Both the position numbers and the translations under genes were made by a program. From Microtetraspora glauca (lineage in GTDB: Bacteria > Actinomycetota > Actinomycetes > Streptomycetales > Streptomycetaceae): a stretch of 64,000 bases of DNA. Position 1 is the first letter of the stretch, and each line of letters starts with the position of its first letter. Of the stretch, positions 8,217 to 17,533 are shown in pieces. The notes beneath the pieces are model-generated. The model was not told the DNA's origin. It ran no database searches and saw only the letters and a program-made list of their open reading frames with translations. Location of the stretch: contig JOFO01000021.1 in the NCBI GenBank assembly GCA_000721275.1, positions 40,915 through 104,914 of the forward strand, given 5' to 3'.

Positions 8217-9266
8217 TCAGGCGGCGGGGTCGGCTCCGGGCGCGAGGACGACCTTGCCGACGACGGTGCCGGACTCCGCGTGCCGCAGCGCGGCTGCCGC
8301 CTGGTGCAGGGGGTACACGCGGTCGATCTGCGCCTGGATGGTTCCGGCACGCAGCAGTTCGAACACCTCGGTCAGGTCGTCGCGCAGGGCGGCACGGTAC
8401 GTGCCGGGATTGCGGGCCTTTCCTGCCCACAGGTTGAAGAAGTGGGCGCTGCGCCCGTTGGGCAGGGCGTTCCACAGCGCCAGCCGGGCCACGAGCCGGA
8501 GGACCGTGAGGGTGCCGTTTCCCGCCTGGTCGCGGGTCGAGGCGCTGCCGTAGGAGACGAGCGTGCCGCCGGGGGCGAGCATGCGCCAGGAGTCCTTGAC
8601 GCCCTTGCCGCCGACGTGGTCGAAGACCGCCGCGACCCCGTGCGGGGCCAGCTCCCGAACCCGGGCGGGAACGTCGTCGCGGTAGTCGACGGGCAGCGCC
8701 CCCAGCGCGGCGACGGCTTCCTGGTTGCGGGCCGAGGCGGTGCCGATGACGCGCACGCCCCGGGTCCGGGCGAGCTGGACCAGTACGCTGCCGACGCCGC
8801 CGTTGGCTCCGTGGACGACGATGGTGTCACCCGGCCGGACGTGCGCCGTGCGGAAGAGCATCCGCCAGGCCGTCGCACCGTTCGTCACGAGCGTCTCGGC
8901 CTCCACGGCGCCGACGCCTTCCGGTACGGGCATGAGGTCGGCGGCGTCCAGCAGTACGTGGTCGGCCCAGCCGCCGGTCTTGGTGAGAGCGGCCACCCGC
9001 TGGCCCACGACCGGTCCGGGCTGCCCGCCGTCGGCCGGCGCCCCCAGCTCCTCGACGATGCCGACGAGGTCGTAACCGGGGACGAAGGGGAACGCCGGCA
9101 TGTCGTAGTACTTGCCGCGGCGCATCTGCTGTTCGGCGAAGCTCACGCCGCTGGCCTCGACGCGGATCAGGGCCTGGCCGGGGCCCGGCTGGGGGCGTTC
9201 CCGCAGGCGGACCTCAAGGCTCTCGGGCTCGCCGATGGCAGGGAGAACGATCTCGGTGATGTGCAC
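8217..9266 (-). CDS. zinc-independent MDR oxidoreductase (quinone reductase-like)
   Basis: A 349-residue medium-chain dehydrogenase/reductase. The N-terminal GroES-like half contains the motif VEASGVSFAEQQMRRG and PFVPGYDLVGIVEE. The Rossmann half carries VVHGANGGVGSVLVQLA, the NADPH-binding AxxGGVG signature. The catalytic-zinc cysteines are missing, which points to the quinone-reductase/enoyl-reductase branch. The start is GTG at 9266, with GAGGAG six bases upstream; earlier in-frame codons lack a ribosome site. A TetR-type operator lies about 45 bp upstream (9312-9331), so it is probably repressed by the adjacent TetR protein. Confidence 0.85.
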   Translation of the reverse strand: MHITEIVLPAIGEPESLEVRLRERPQPGPGQALIRVEASGVSFAEQQMRRGKYYDMPAFPFVPGYDLVGIVEELGAPADGGQPGPVVGQRVAALTKTGGWADHVLLDAADLMPVPEGVGAVEAETLVTNGATAWRMLFRTAHVRPGDTIVVHGANGGVGSVLVQLARTRGVRVIGTASARNQEAVAALGALPVDYRDDVPARVRELAPHGVAAVFDHVGGKGVKDSWRMLAPGGTLVSYGSASTRDQAGNGTLTVLRLVARLALWNALPNGRSAHFFNLWAGKARNPGTYRAALRDDLTEVFELLRAGTIQAQIDRVYPLHQAAAALRHAESGTVVGKVVLAPGADPAA

Positions 9267-9311
9267 AGGTGCTCCTCGATGAGGGGAGGGATCAGAAATA
9301 AGGACAAGTGA

Positions 9312-9331
9312 GGGAGTGGTCAATCACTCAC
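9312..9331. promoter_or_regulatory. TetR operator 1 (oxidoreductase promoter)
   Basis: The minus strand reads GTGAGTGATTGACCACTCCC. It shares 17 of 20 positions with the operators at 9975-9994 and 10061-10080 and lies directly upstream of the MDR gene. Confidence 0.75.
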
Positions 9332-9410
9332 TCTCTGGCCCGGAAGGATGGCCGCCGCTCGGGGCGAGCGGCAGCCGGGCGGCCTGCCGGGAGCAGGGGA
9401 GCGGGTCAGG

Positions 9411-9974
9411 TCAGTAGTGGACGATGCCCGCGGTCAGCGTGCGGGTCCACGGAGCGTCCACGGAGGAAGCGTCCAGGGACACGATCAGGTGGCAGAGCAT
9501 GCCGGCGGCGAAGAACTGCTGGACCTGCTCCTCGCTGCCGCCCGACGCGCCGCGGACGTACTCCACCGTGCGGGCGTACCCGGCGCGCACGGCCTCCCTG
9601 ATCGCTGGTTCGGAAACGGCCGCCGCCTGGGCGTGCAACTGGACGAGAAGCAGATCGTTGTCGCTGATCAGGCGCGCGTAGGCGTCTCCCATGGAGTCGA
9701 GCACCGCCTGCGGCTCGCTGCTGGCGACCTCGGCCGCCCCCCGCTCCAGGGCGGCGCGCACCCGGGTGAAGCAGTGCGCGACGACCGCGGTGAACAGGGC
9801 TTCTTTGTTGGGGAAGAGGCGGTAGACGTACGCCTGCGAGATGCCGGCCGCCTTGGCGACCTCCGCGGTCGTCGTGCCGAAATAGCCGCGTGCGGCGAAC
9901 GCCCCGATGGCGGTGCGCAGCACTGTTTCCCTGCGCTCCTCCGCGGTGGACAGTCGGCGGGGTTCCGTGTTCAT
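9411..9974 (-). CDS. TetR-family transcriptional repressor
   Basis: A 187-residue regulator. The N-terminal helix-turn-helix (residues 12-55) has the typical TetR pattern: RRETVLRTAIGAFAARGYFG, TTTAEVAKAAGISQAYVYRLF and PNKEALF. The helical remainder forms the ligand/dimer domain, with YARLISDNDLLLVQLHAQAAA as the family's central segment. ATG at 9974 is preferred over a TTG four codons upstream because it matches the family N-terminus; no strong ribosome site is seen. The start codon abuts operator 2, which predicts autorepression. Two further copies of the same operator face the oxidoreductase gene and the SRPBCC gene, so the three genes form a small regulon. The inducer is unknown. Confidence 0.92.
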   Translation of the reverse strand: MNTEPRRLSTAEERRETVLRTAIGAFAARGYFGTTTAEVAKAAGISQAYVYRLFPNKEALFTAVVAHCFTRVRAALERGAAEVASSEPQAVLDSMGDAYARLISDNDLLLVQLHAQAAAVSEPAIREAVRAGYARTVEYVRGASGGSEEQVQQFFAAGMLCHLIVSLDASSVDAPWTRTLTAGIVHY

Positions 9975-9994
9975 GTGAGTACTCAATCACTCAC
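9975..9994. promoter_or_regulatory. TetR operator 2 (tetR start)
   Basis: The minus strand reads GTGAGTGATTGAGTACTCAC, an inverted repeat GTGAGT/ACTCAC with an 8-bp centre, ending one base before the tetR start codon. Confidence 0.8.
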
Positions 9995-10060
9995 CCATCT
10001 GCTCCGTCAAGCGCTGCCCGGCAGAAGCGTGCCCGAACAGCAGCTTTGACGCTCAGGCTG

Positions 10061-10080
10061 GTGAGTGATTGACTACTCAC
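10061..10080. promoter_or_regulatory. TetR operator 3 (SRPBCC promoter)
   Basis: The plus strand reads GTGAGTGATTGACTACTCAC, identical to operator 2 except for one base. It lies 80 bp upstream of the divergent SRPBCC gene. Confidence 0.8.
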
Positions 10081-10159
10081 ACGGCAAGTCGGGTGGTGCT
10101 GCACCGCTCGGCCGTCCGTCTCTCCATGCCCCTTTCTCCGACACCAGCAGGAGACACTC

Positions 10160-10681
10160 GTGCTTTCCCTTGTTCACGCCGCCTCTGGACTCCTCGCCGC
10201 CGCTATCGGCGCCGTCCACGTCGCCCCCCAGCCGGTGACGATCGACGAAACGGCCCCGGTGATCACCCGCGACGCCATCGTCATCCACGCGCCGGCCCCT
10301 CGCGTCTGGCGTCTCCAGACCGACGTGGAGGGATGGCCGACCTGGCAGCCGGGCGTCAGCTCCGTCGTCAAGAAGACCGAGGGCGCCCTGCGGCCGGGCT
10401 CCTCCTGGGTGTGGTCCACCGAAGGGCTGGAGAACATCACCTCGACCGTCCAGCAGGTCGAGCACGGACGTCGCATCGTGTGGGGAGGCCCGGCCGCGGG
10501 CATCACCGCCGTCCACGTCTGGACCTTCGAGCCCACCGAGGACGGAGTCGTCGTGCGCACGGAGGAGTCCTGGACCGGCGAGCCGGTCGACGCCCACACC
10601 GCGTACCTCCAGGAAGCCCTGGACGCGTCCCTCGACGACTGGCTCCACCACCTCAAGCACCGTGCCGAACAGGGAAGATGA
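10160..10681 (+). CDS. SRPBCC-family protein under TetR control
   Basis: A 173-residue protein. After a 30-residue hydrophobic N-terminus (LVHAASGLLAAAIGAVHVA), which may be a signal or membrane anchor, the START/SRPBCC domain begins at VITRDAIVIHAPAPRVW. It continues with DVEGWPTWQPGVSSV and ends in a long helix (LDASLDDWLHHLKHRAEQ). The GTG start at 10160 has AGGAGA upstream. An operator copy at 10061-10080 places it in the same regulon as the divergent tetR gene and the MDR enzyme. A role in handling a hydrophobic ligand of the MDR enzyme is an inference from this shared control only. Confidence 0.82.
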   Translation: MLSLVHAASGLLAAAIGAVHVAPQPVTIDETAPVITRDAIVIHAPAPRVWRLQTDVEGWPTWQPGVSSVVKKTEGALRPGSSWVWSTEGLENITSTVQQVEHGRRIVWGGPAAGITAVHVWTFEPTEDGVVVRTEESWTGEPVDAHTAYLQEALDASLDDWLHHLKHRAEQGR

Positions 10682-10704
10682 CACCGGGCCCTCGACCCGG
10701 TGTC
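10680..10704 (+). terminator. hairpin terminator after the SRPBCC gene
   Basis: Arms GACACCGGG and CCCGGTGTC pair perfectly over 9 bp around a 7-base loop, starting inside the stop codon. Confidence 0.7.
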
Positions 10705-11048
10705 CTGCCCGTCATGGCGAACCGCGACAAGCGGCTCGACGGATTTCGGTGCATCCGGGGACGGTGCGAGCGCCGAATGCCGTGCACGGACAGCAGCGAG
10801 GAGTAACCAGCACATGCGTCGCATCCCTGCCGCAGGACGAGTCTCCGCCGCGCCTCCGGCGACCGCCACCGTCGCGATGGGCTCGGAGGCACGGGGAGAT
10901 CCGTCGCTCCCCCTCGGCGACGTCGGTCCTCGGGGGAGCGGCGGCTGGGGTATTGGTGGACTGCCCGGACACGCAGAACGGATCGCCCCCGCCGTTCCGC
11001 GGGTGACGACCGGGAACGTGTCCGCGCGACCGAGAGGAGACGGGGTTC
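10705..11048. other. upstream region of crtY, no gene seen
   Basis: About 340 bp of GC-rich sequence without a coding pattern. The crtY ribosome site (GAGAGGAG) is at its right end. I could not identify a convincing promoter for the crtYU pair, and no LitR/LitS-type regulatory genes are present. Confidence 0.5.
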
Positions 11049-12218
11049 ATGCGGTGCGATGTGGTCATCATCGGAGCGGGGGCGGCCGGCCTGTCCCTGG
11101 CCTGGCGTCTCCTCGCCCCTCCGCCCGGCGCACCCGTTCCCGCCGTCGTCCTGCTCGACCCGCCCCCTGGCCCCCTCCGTCCGCCCCCGCGGACCTGGTG
11201 CTACTGGGAGAACGGCCCCGGACCGTACGACGCCTGGCTGACGTCGTCGTGGCGCAGGGTGAGACTGCACGAGGCCGGCGGGCGCTCCTTCCACCGCGAC
11301 CTGGGCGGGCTGCGCTACAAGATGCTGACGTCCGAGTCGTTCTCCCGGGGACTGCGCCCGCTGCTCCGCGGGCTGCGCCGGATCGAGGCCACCGCCCACG
11401 GCGTCGACGACCGGCCCGACCTGGTCACCGTCACCTGCCGGTCCGCCGACGGTGCGGAGTTCCGCGTCCACGCGCGCTGGGCCTTCGACACCCGGCCCCC
11501 GGTCCCGGAGCCCGCGGCCCGCGTCCGTCTCGTCCAGCACTTCAAGGGATGGTTCCTGCGCACCGAACAACCCGCCTTCGCGCCGGACGCCGTCGACCTC
11601 ATGGACTTCCGGACGCCGCAACCACCGCACGGCCTCTCCTTCGGCTACGTGCTGCCGCTCTCCCCGCACGAAGCCCTCGTCGAGTACACGGAGTTCGGCC
11701 GGCAGCCCCTGACCGACGGGGAGTACGACGCCGCCCTCCGCCACTACACGGGGTCCGTCCTCCGGCTGGGCCCCTTCGACGTGCGCGCCGTGGAACGCGG
11801 GCGCATCCCGATGACCGATGCCCGCTTCCCCCGGCGGGCGGGCCTGAGCACCTTCCGGATCGGCGGTGCCGGCGGAGCCGTGCGGCCCTCCACCGGATAC
11901 GCCTTCGCCGCCATCCAGCGGCAGACGCGCGCCGTCGCCGCCCTCCTGCACGCGGGCCGGGAACCACTGCCTCCCCCCGCCCACCCCCGGCGCGCCCTCG
12001 CGATGGACGCCGTCCTCCTGCGCGGCATCGACACCGGAAGGATCTCCGGTCCCGGCGTCTTCACCCGTCTGTTCGCCGAGGTCCCCGTCGACACGCTCCT
12101 GCGGTTCCTCGACGGCGGGACGCGCCCGGCGGAGGAGTTCCGCATCGGCCTGCACACCCCCGTCCTCCCCATGCTCCGCACCACGGCGGAACTGCCCTTC
12201 CTCTCCCGCCGGCGCTGA
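11049..12218 (+). CDS. crtY: lycopene beta-cyclase
   Basis: A 389-residue flavoprotein-like enzyme that closes both psi ends of lycopene to give beta-carotene. The dinucleotide fold is at the N-terminus (CDVVIIGAGAAGLSLAWRLL). The family motif PPRTWCYWE follows at about residues 52-60, then KMLTSESFSRGL, and MDFRTPQ with FGYVLPLSPHEALVEYTEF in the middle. Near the C-terminus come RIGGAGGAVRPSTGYAF and VLLRGIDTGR. Length and motif order fit bacterial CrtY. The ATG start is preceded by GAGAGGAG. It lies 33 bp upstream of crtU on the same strand and converges on the crtEIB operon. Confidence 0.93.
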   Translation: MRCDVVIIGAGAAGLSLAWRLLAPPPGAPVPAVVLLDPPPGPLRPPPRTWCYWENGPGPYDAWLTSSWRRVRLHEAGGRSFHRDLGGLRYKMLTSESFSRGLRPLLRGLRRIEATAHGVDDRPDLVTVTCRSADGAEFRVHARWAFDTRPPVPEPAARVRLVQHFKGWFLRTEQPAFAPDAVDLMDFRTPQPPHGLSFGYVLPLSPHEALVEYTEFGRQPLTDGEYDAALRHYTGSVLRLGPFDVRAVERGRIPMTDARFPRRAGLSTFRIGGAGGAVRPSTGYAFAAIQRQTRAVAALLHAGREPLPPPAHPRRALAMDAVLLRGIDTGRISGPGVFTRLFAEVPVDTLLRFLDGGTRPAEEFRIGLHTPVLPMLRTTAELPFLSRRR

Positions 12219-12251
12219 ACCGGCCCCCCTTCACGAGAGCGAGCCCACGCG

Positions 12252-13817
12252 ATGCGCCCAACCCGCCACGCCCGTGCCCCACGCGGCCGCGACCGCAGAG
12301 CGGTCGTCGTGCCCGCCGCGCCGGGGCTCGGCCGGACGCCCGCCGGCCGACGTCCCACCTGCGCCGTCGTCGGCGGCGGGATCGCCGGGATCGCGGCGGC
12401 CACGATCCTCGCCGAACGCGGGGTCGACGTCACGCTCTACGAGCGGCAGCCCGTTCTCGGCGGCCGGCTGGCCGGCTGGCCGGACCGGCTGAAGGACGGT
12501 TCGGACGTGACGATGAGCCGCGGATTCCACGCCTTCTTCCGGCAGTACTACAACCTGCGCGGACTGCTGCGCAGGATCGACCCCTCCCTGGAGCGGCTGA
12601 CCGGCCTGCCCGACTACCCCCTGCGGCACGGCTCCGGCCTCCAGGACAGCTTCGCGCGGGTGCCGCGCACACCGCCCTGGAGCGCCCTCGGTTTCGTGGC
12701 CCTCAGCCCGAGCTTCGGCTGGCGCGACCTCGCCCGGATGAACGCCCCGGCCGCGCTCCCCCTGCTCGACGTACGCATCGCCGACGTCTACCGGCGGTAC
12801 GACGACGTCAGCGCGCGGGACTTCCTCGACGACATCCGGTTCCCGCCGGCCGCCCAGCACCTCGCCTTCGAGGTCTTCTCCCGCAGCTTCTTCGCCGACC
12901 CCGGGGAACTGTCCGCCGCGGAGCTGGTGCTGATGTTCCACATCTACTTCCTCGGCTCCTCCGAGGGATTGCTCTTCGACGTGCCCAACGAGCCCTACCC
13001 GCAGGCCCTGTGGGACCCCCTCGCCTCCTACCTGCGCGGCCACGGGGTCCGCATCCTGACCGACACCGCCGTCCAGGAGATCGTGCCCGCCCGGGAAGGC
13101 GGGCACACGCTCCTCTCCACCGACGACTCCCGGCACGCCGACGCCCTCGTGCTCGCGGCCGACACCACGGGGCTCCAGGGCATCGTCGCCGCGTCCCCGG
13201 CCCTCTGCGACGCTCCTTGGCGCGCCCGGATCGGCGCGCTCCGCACCGCGCCGCCCTTCCTCGTGTCCCGTCTGTGGCTCGACCGTCCCGTGCGCCCGGA
13301 GCGCCCCGGCTTCCTCGGGACCAGCGGATACGGCCCGCTCGACAACATCAGCGTGCTCGACCGCTGGGAAGGCGAAGCCGCTCGCTGGGCCGCCCGCACC
13401 GGCGGCTCGGTCGTCGAACTGCACGCCTACGCGGTCGATCCGTCGACGGACCCCCGCGAGCTCTCCAGCGAACTGGTGGCGCGGCTGCACCGCGCCTGGC
13501 CGGAGACCCGTGCCGCGAACGTGGTCGACGAGCGGCACGAATTCCGCTCCGACTGCCCGCTCTTCGAGGTGGGCGGCCACCGGAACCGCCCCACCGTCCA
13601 CACCTCCGACCCGACGGTCACCGTCGCCGGAGACCTCGTCCGCACCGAACACCCCGTGGCCCTCATGGAGCGGGCGGCCACCACGGGCTTCCTCGCGGCC
13701 AACGCCCATCTCCACCGGTGGGGCCTGCGCGGCCAGACGCTGTGGACCGTCCCCACCGCCGGGCGCTCCGCCGCACTGAGGCTCCTCGCCCGCGCGGCCT
13801 CCGGGTCCACCCCCTGA
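12252..13817 (+). CDS. crtU: carotene desaturase/methyltransferase (aromatic ring formation)
   Basis: A 521-residue FAD-dependent enzyme of the CrtU type, which converts beta-ionone rings to aromatic rings and turns beta-carotene into isorenieratene. The FAD-binding motif CAVVGGGIAGIAAATILAERG lies at about residues 36-56 and is followed by VTLYERQPVLGGRLAGW. Further markers are SRGFHAFFRQYYNLRG and the C-terminal VAGDLVRTEHPVALMERAA with GFLAAN. The first 35 residues are arginine-rich and not conserved, so the true start could be internal; ATG 12252 is the first in-frame start after crtY and has only a weak ribosome site. It is probably co-transcribed with crtY. Confidence 0.9.
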   Translation: MRPTRHARAPRGRDRRAVVVPAAPGLGRTPAGRRPTCAVVGGGIAGIAAATILAERGVDVTLYERQPVLGGRLAGWPDRLKDGSDVTMSRGFHAFFRQYYNLRGLLRRIDPSLERLTGLPDYPLRHGSGLQDSFARVPRTPPWSALGFVALSPSFGWRDLARMNAPAALPLLDVRIADVYRRYDDVSARDFLDDIRFPPAAQHLAFEVFSRSFFADPGELSAAELVLMFHIYFLGSSEGLLFDVPNEPYPQALWDPLASYLRGHGVRILTDTAVQEIVPAREGGHTLLSTDDSRHADALVLAADTTGLQGIVAASPALCDAPWRARIGALRTAPPFLVSRLWLDRPVRPERPGFLGTSGYGPLDNISVLDRWEGEAARWAARTGGSVVELHAYAVDPSTDPRELSSELVARLHRAWPETRAANVVDERHEFRSDCPLFEVGGHRNRPTVHTSDPTVTVAGDLVRTEHPVALMERAATTGFLAANAHLHRWGLRGQTLWTVPTAGRSAALRLLARAASGSTP

Positions 13818-13833
13818 CACGCGAAGGGACCGC

Positions 13834-13851
13834 GCACGGCCCGGGCCGTGC
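13834..13851. terminator. bidirectional palindrome between converging crt operons
   Basis: GCACGGCCCGGGCCGTGC is a perfect 18-bp palindrome just after crtU and before the end of the oppositely oriented Rieske gene. It probably terminates both transcripts. Confidence 0.55.
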
Positions 13852-13960
13852 CCTCGTGGGCGGTCGCCGGGCGCGCGGCGTCCGGCGACCACCGAGAAAC
13901 CGCACCAGCCCGGCACCCGCCGGGAAACCGGACTGGCCCGGCCAGCGCCGAGGAAGCGCC

Positions 13961-14980
13961 CTAGCCCGGGAACCGGCCCGTGCTCCGGAGCCGCCAGCGG
14001 CGCTCCGCGTACGCCAGGTCGTCGCGCCACAGCCGTCCCGCCGCGGACCGCATCGCGGGCCGCAGCAGGGGCGCCAGGGCCCTGACCGCACCGAAGTACG
14101 GACGGTCGGACGTCGCCAGGACGGCCTCGACCACGGCCGTGCGCGGCCGGCCGGCCCCGGCCGGGGTCAGCGGCGTGGCGTGCGTTTCGACCACCGAGCC
14201 GACGCCCTCGCCCTCCGTGATCCGCATGGTGACCGTACGGGGTTCCGGCGCCGTGAAGGCGGCCGTCACCGGCACCACGGCGCGGCCCACCACCTTGAAC
14301 GACACCCGCACGACGAGGGCGTCGTCGGCTCCGGCGGCGTCGTCCGCCGGAGCCGACAGCACCTCCAGGTCGACGAAGGAGTACGGGTGGAGCCAGGCGC
14401 CGTGCCAGGGATCGAGCCGGTTGGCGACGACGTCCTCGGGTTCGCAGCCGCCGACGCCGGTGTAGACGGCGGCGATCGCCGCCCCGCCCGGCGGCCGGGG
14501 CGGCACCACCGGGCGCGCCGTCGGCTCCTCGCCCCCCACGCGATCCAGCCGCACCCACACGAGGACGCCGTCGTCGTGGACCGGCCACGGCTCCCAGCCC
14601 GCGAACGGGGAGCCGTCCAGAGCCAGACCGTGCCACCGGCAGATCAGCGTCCCGCACCGGACCACGCCGTCCTTCAGAGCGGCGCCGAGGTGCGGGCAGA
14701 CACCGGAGCCCGCGCGCACCTCGCCCCCGGCGTCGCGCCAGAGGACCACCTCGGTGCCCGCCACGGTCCGGCCCGTGGGACGATCCGACCGGATGTCCGC
14801 GCTCGCCCCCACGACGTACCAGTTGCCCGACGGCCGGGACACCGCCCGCTTCAGCCCGGCGGCGATCGCCGCCGGACGCGCCTGCCGCCACGTGGACCGC
14901 TGGCTCTCCCAGCGCACCGCGTCGCGCCGGAAGCTCAGCGGCACGCGACCGCGGTCGCCGCGCCCGTGTCGTTCCGTCAC
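13961..14980 (-). CDS. Rieske [2Fe-2S] protein of the carotenoid cluster (DUF5914-type)
   Basis: A 339-residue protein with an N-terminal Rieske domain. The cluster ligands are visible as CPHLG (Cys-x-His) and, 17 residues on, CRWHG (Cys-x-x-His). The C-terminal part (DPWHGAWLHPYSFVDLEVL and onward) resembles the catalytic half of ring-hydroxylating or carotenoid-modifying oxygenases, but I cannot assign a reaction. I recall this family (DUF5914) from actinobacterial carotenoid clusters. The GTG start at 14980 has GGAGAGG seven bases upstream and lies one base below the crtB stop, so it is coupled to crtB as the last gene of crtE-crtI-crtB-Rieske. The described crtV position is filled by this gene. 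Confidence 0.85.
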   Translation of the reverse strand: MTERHGRGDRGRVPLSFRRDAVRWESQRSTWRQARPAAIAAGLKRAVSRPSGNWYVVGASADIRSDRPTGRTVAGTEVVLWRDAGGEVRAGSGVCPHLGAALKDGVVRCGTLICRWHGLALDGSPFAGWEPWPVHDDGVLVWVRLDRVGGEEPTARPVVPPRPPGGAAIAAVYTGVGGCEPEDVVANRLDPWHGAWLHPYSFVDLEVLSAPADDAAGADDALVVRVSFKVVGRAVVPVTAAFTAPEPRTVTMRITEGEGVGSVVETHATPLTPAGAGRPRTAVVEAVLATSDRPYFGAVRALAPLLRPAMRSAAGRLWRDDLAYAERRWRLRSTGRFPG

Positions 14981-14981
14981 C

Positions 14982-15998
14982 TCAGGTCCTCTCCGGCGCG
15001 TTCGCGCCCTCTCGGCCCCGGAGACCCCGCGCCCCCGGCGCACCCCCGCCCACGACGGGAGATCCGGTCCCCTGGCGGGCCCGCGCGGCCAAGGCCCTCA
15101 TGAGGCCGGGCAGCGCGATCGACACCCGTCGGCGCGCGCCGACCACGGCCCGCCGGTGCACCACCGGATACCCCTCCCTCTCGATCACCGCGAGGATGTC
15201 CCGGTACAGGACGAACGCCGTGCGCACGCACGGCGCGGACACCGGATCCAGCAGATCGATCCCCGGCTCGGCGTCCCGGTAGACGTCACGGGTGAGCGAC
15301 ACGGCCGTCCGCAGCGCCTCCGTGATCCGGCGGTCGTGGAGTCCGGTCCGTCTGCTCCACCGCAACAGCTCCCCGTCGACCCCGGACGCCGCCAGCAGGT
15401 CGGCCGGCAGGTACACCCGGCCCCGGTCCAGGTCCTCCCCGACGTCGCGGAGGAAGTTCGTCAGCTGGAAGGCGATCCCCAGCGCCGCCGCGTACGGTTC
15501 GGCTTCCTCCCTCGGCACGACGGTCCCGAGGACGGGCACCATCTGCAGCCCGATGACCGCGGCCGACCCGTGCATGTACGCGCGCAGCTCGGCGTAGGTC
15601 GCGTACTCCTTCACGAACAGGTCGCTGCGCATGGAGACGAGGAAGTCGTCGAAGTGCCCCGCGTGGATCCCAAGGCGCTCACGCGTGTGCGCCGCCGCGG
15701 TCACGGTGGGGTCCGCCACCTCCTGGCCGCGGAGCGCCCGGCGCCACTCGGCCTCCAGGACGTCCAGCGCCGCCGCGCGCTCCTCCGCCGACGCGGAGCC
15801 GTTCTCGTCCACGATGTCGTCCGCGCGCCGGGCGAAACCGTACAGGGCGTGGACCGCGCTCCTGCGGTCGAGCGGCAGCAGCCGCGTCGCGAGGAAGTAC
15901 GTCCGCCCGTGCCGCGCGTTCAGCCGCCGGCACTCGGCGTAGGCGGCCCGCAGCGCGGGGTCGTGCGCCCCGGCCGCGTCCAGTTCACGAGAGGTCAC
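14982..15998 (-). CDS. crtB: phytoene synthase
   Basis: A 338-residue enzyme that joins two geranylgeranyl diphosphates head to head into phytoene. The two aspartate-rich substrate motifs are present: RRADDIVDE near residue 50 and [18 protein letters not shown] in the middle. The start of the fold, [23 protein letters not shown], is also typical. The GTG start at 15998 is preceded by GGAGG and overlaps the 3' end of crtI by four bases, showing translational coupling; a long upstream in-frame extension lies inside crtI and is rejected. The last 40 residues are alanine- and glycine-rich and not conserved. Confidence 0.93.
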   Translation of the reverse strand: MTSRELDAAGAHDPALRAAYAECRRLNARHGRTYFLATRLLPLDRRSAVHALYGFARRADDIVDENGSASAEERAAALDVLEAEWRRALRGQEVADPTVTAAAHTRERLGIHAGHFDDFLVSMRSDLFVKEYATYAELRAYMHGSAAVIGLQMVPVLGTVVPREEAEPYAAALGIAFQLTNFLRDVGEDLDRGRVYLPADLLAASGVDGELLRWSRRTGLHDRRITEALRTAVSLTRDVYRDAEPGIDLLDPVSAPCVRTAFVLYRDILAVIEREGYPVVHRRAVVGARRRVSIALPGLMRALAARARQGTGSPVVGGGAPGARGLRGREGANAPERT

Positions 15999-17533
15999 GA
16001 GACCTCCCGCCGGCCGCCCGCGACGGCGGGCACCGCACGCCGCCGCGCTCCGGGTGCCGCTCCCGTGATGCGGTGGGCGGCCAGCCTCCCCGAGACCAGC
16101 ACGGGCGGCACGCCGACGCCGGGCGTGGTGCCGCAGCCCGCGAGGACCACGTTCTCCGTGCCCCGCACCAGGTTGCGCGGGCGGAACGGCCCCGTCTGGG
16201 CGAAGGTGTGCGCGACCGAGAAGGGAGTGCCCGCGCTGTGCCCCACGGCCGCCCAGTCGGCCGGCGTCACCAGGCACTCGGCGTCGATCGCGTCGCCGAA
16301 GCCGTCCAGCCCGCGCCGCTCCAGCTCACGGACGAGGGAATCCCGGTACGCGGGGCCGAGCTCACCCCAGTGCAGGGCGCCCGGCCCGATGTCGGTGTTC
16401 GGACACGGCGCCAGCACATAGTGGAGGTGCCGGCCGGGCGGCGCCAGCGACGGGTCCGTGGCCGTGGGCCGGGTGACGAGGAGCGACGGATCCGTCATCA
16501 GCTCCCCGGTACGGGTCAGCTCGTCGAACGTGCGCGCCCACGCCCTCCCGAAGAGGAGCGTGTGATGGGCGAGGACCGGCCAGGTGCGGTCCGTCCCCGC
16601 GTGCAGGATCACGGCGCTGGGGGAGTGCCGCGTGCGTACCGCCCGCCGCGGCGCCCGCCCCAGGAGCCGGTAGGCGTGGGGCAGCTCTGTGGTCAGCACC
16701 ACCGCGTCGCACGGGATCCGCCCGTGTTCCGTCAGCACGCCGGTCACCCGCGGCCCCGACCGTTCGAGCGCCTCGACCCGTTCCCCGAACCGGAGGTCGG
16801 CCCCGGCCCGCCGGGCGGCCTCGGCCATCGCCACCGGCACCGTGTGCATCCCGCCGCGGGGGAAGTACACGCCGGCGACGGTGTCCATGTACGCGATCAC
16901 CGCGTACGCCGCCATCGCCCGCGACGGCGGCACGCCCGCGTACAGGGCCTGGAACGAGAAGACCCGCCGCAGGCGCTCGTCCTTCAGGAAGGACCCGATC
17001 GCGCGGTCCAGGCGTCCCAGCCCGCCCAGCGCCGCGAGCCGGGCCAGATCCGGATGGAGCAGCTGCGCCGGAGAATCGAAGTTCGCGCCGATGAACCGGT
17101 GCTCCTGCACGGCGTACAGCCGGGCCAGCCAGGAGCGCAGCCGGAGATAGCCGTCGGCCTCCCGGGCCCCGGCGAAGCGCTCCACCTCGGCCGCCATCGC
17201 CTCGGCCTCCGTATGGACGTCGACGCCGCTCCCGTCGTGGAACAGCGCCCGGTACGCCGGGTGGAGCGGTACGAGGTCGACCCGCTCGCGCAGCGAGTCC
17301 CCGACGGCCGCGAACGCCTCGTCGAGGAGGTCGGGCATCGTGAGGACGGTCGGCCCCGTGTCCACCCGGAACCCGCCGAGGTCCAGCCGCCCGGCCCGCC
17401 CGCCGGGCCCGGGGTCGCGCTCGACGACGGTCACCTTCCGTCCGGCGCCCAGCAGATGGAGCGCCGCCGACAGACCGGCGAACCCCGCGCCCACCACGAC
17501 GACGTGATCCGTCGCCCCCGGAACCCTCTTCAC
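15995..17533 (-). CDS. crtI: phytoene desaturase
   Basis: A 512-residue FAD-dependent desaturase that converts phytoene to lycopene. The N-terminal dinucleotide motif is [20 protein letters not shown], followed by [32 protein letters not shown] and [18 protein letters not shown] are characteristic CrtI segments. The C-terminal bacterial-type motif reads [19 protein letters not shown]. The start is GTG 17533, with GGGAGGGG upstream. That GTG overlaps the stop of crtE (GTGA), so crtE, crtI and crtB are translationally coupled. The long in-frame extension to 18217 lies within crtE and is not coding. Confidence 0.93.
   Translation of the reverse strand: MKRVPGATDHVVVVGAGFAGLSAALHLLGAGRKVTVVERDPGPGGRAGRLDLGGFRVDTGPTVLTMPDLLDEAFAAVGDSLRERVDLVPLHPAYRALFHDGSGVDVHTEAEAMAAEVERFAGAREADGYLRLRSWLARLYAVQEHRFIGANFDSPAQLLHPDLARLAALGGLGRLDRAIGSFLKDERLRRVFSFQALYAGVPPSRAMAAYAVIAYMDTVAGVYFPRGGMHTVPVAMAEAARRAGADLRFGERVEALERSGPRVTGVLTEHGRIPCDAVVLTTELPHAYRLLGRAPRRAVRTRHSPSAVILHAGTDRTWPVLAHHTLLFGRAWARTFDELTRTGELMTDPSLLVTRPTATDPSLAPPGRHLHYVLAPCPNTDIGPGALHWGELGPAYRDSLVRELERRGLDGFGDAIDAECLVTPADWAAVGHSAGTPFSVAHTFAQTGPFRPRNLVRGTENVVLAGCGTTPGVGVPPVLVSGRLAAHRITGAAPGARRRAVPAVAGGRREVS

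Noticed and set aside
12231..14891. Minus-strand open frame over crtU
   Set aside because: Gly/Arg-rich shadow; crtU motifs on the plus strand are unambiguous.
10700..15103. Plus-strand open frame of 1467 codons across the carotenoid genes
   Set aside because: Arg/Pro-rich shadow frame that crosses crtY, crtU and the Rieske gene; those are supported by family motifs in other frames.
16362..16712. Second minus-strand frame inside crtI
   Set aside because: Composition and lack of ribosome site mark it as a shadow.
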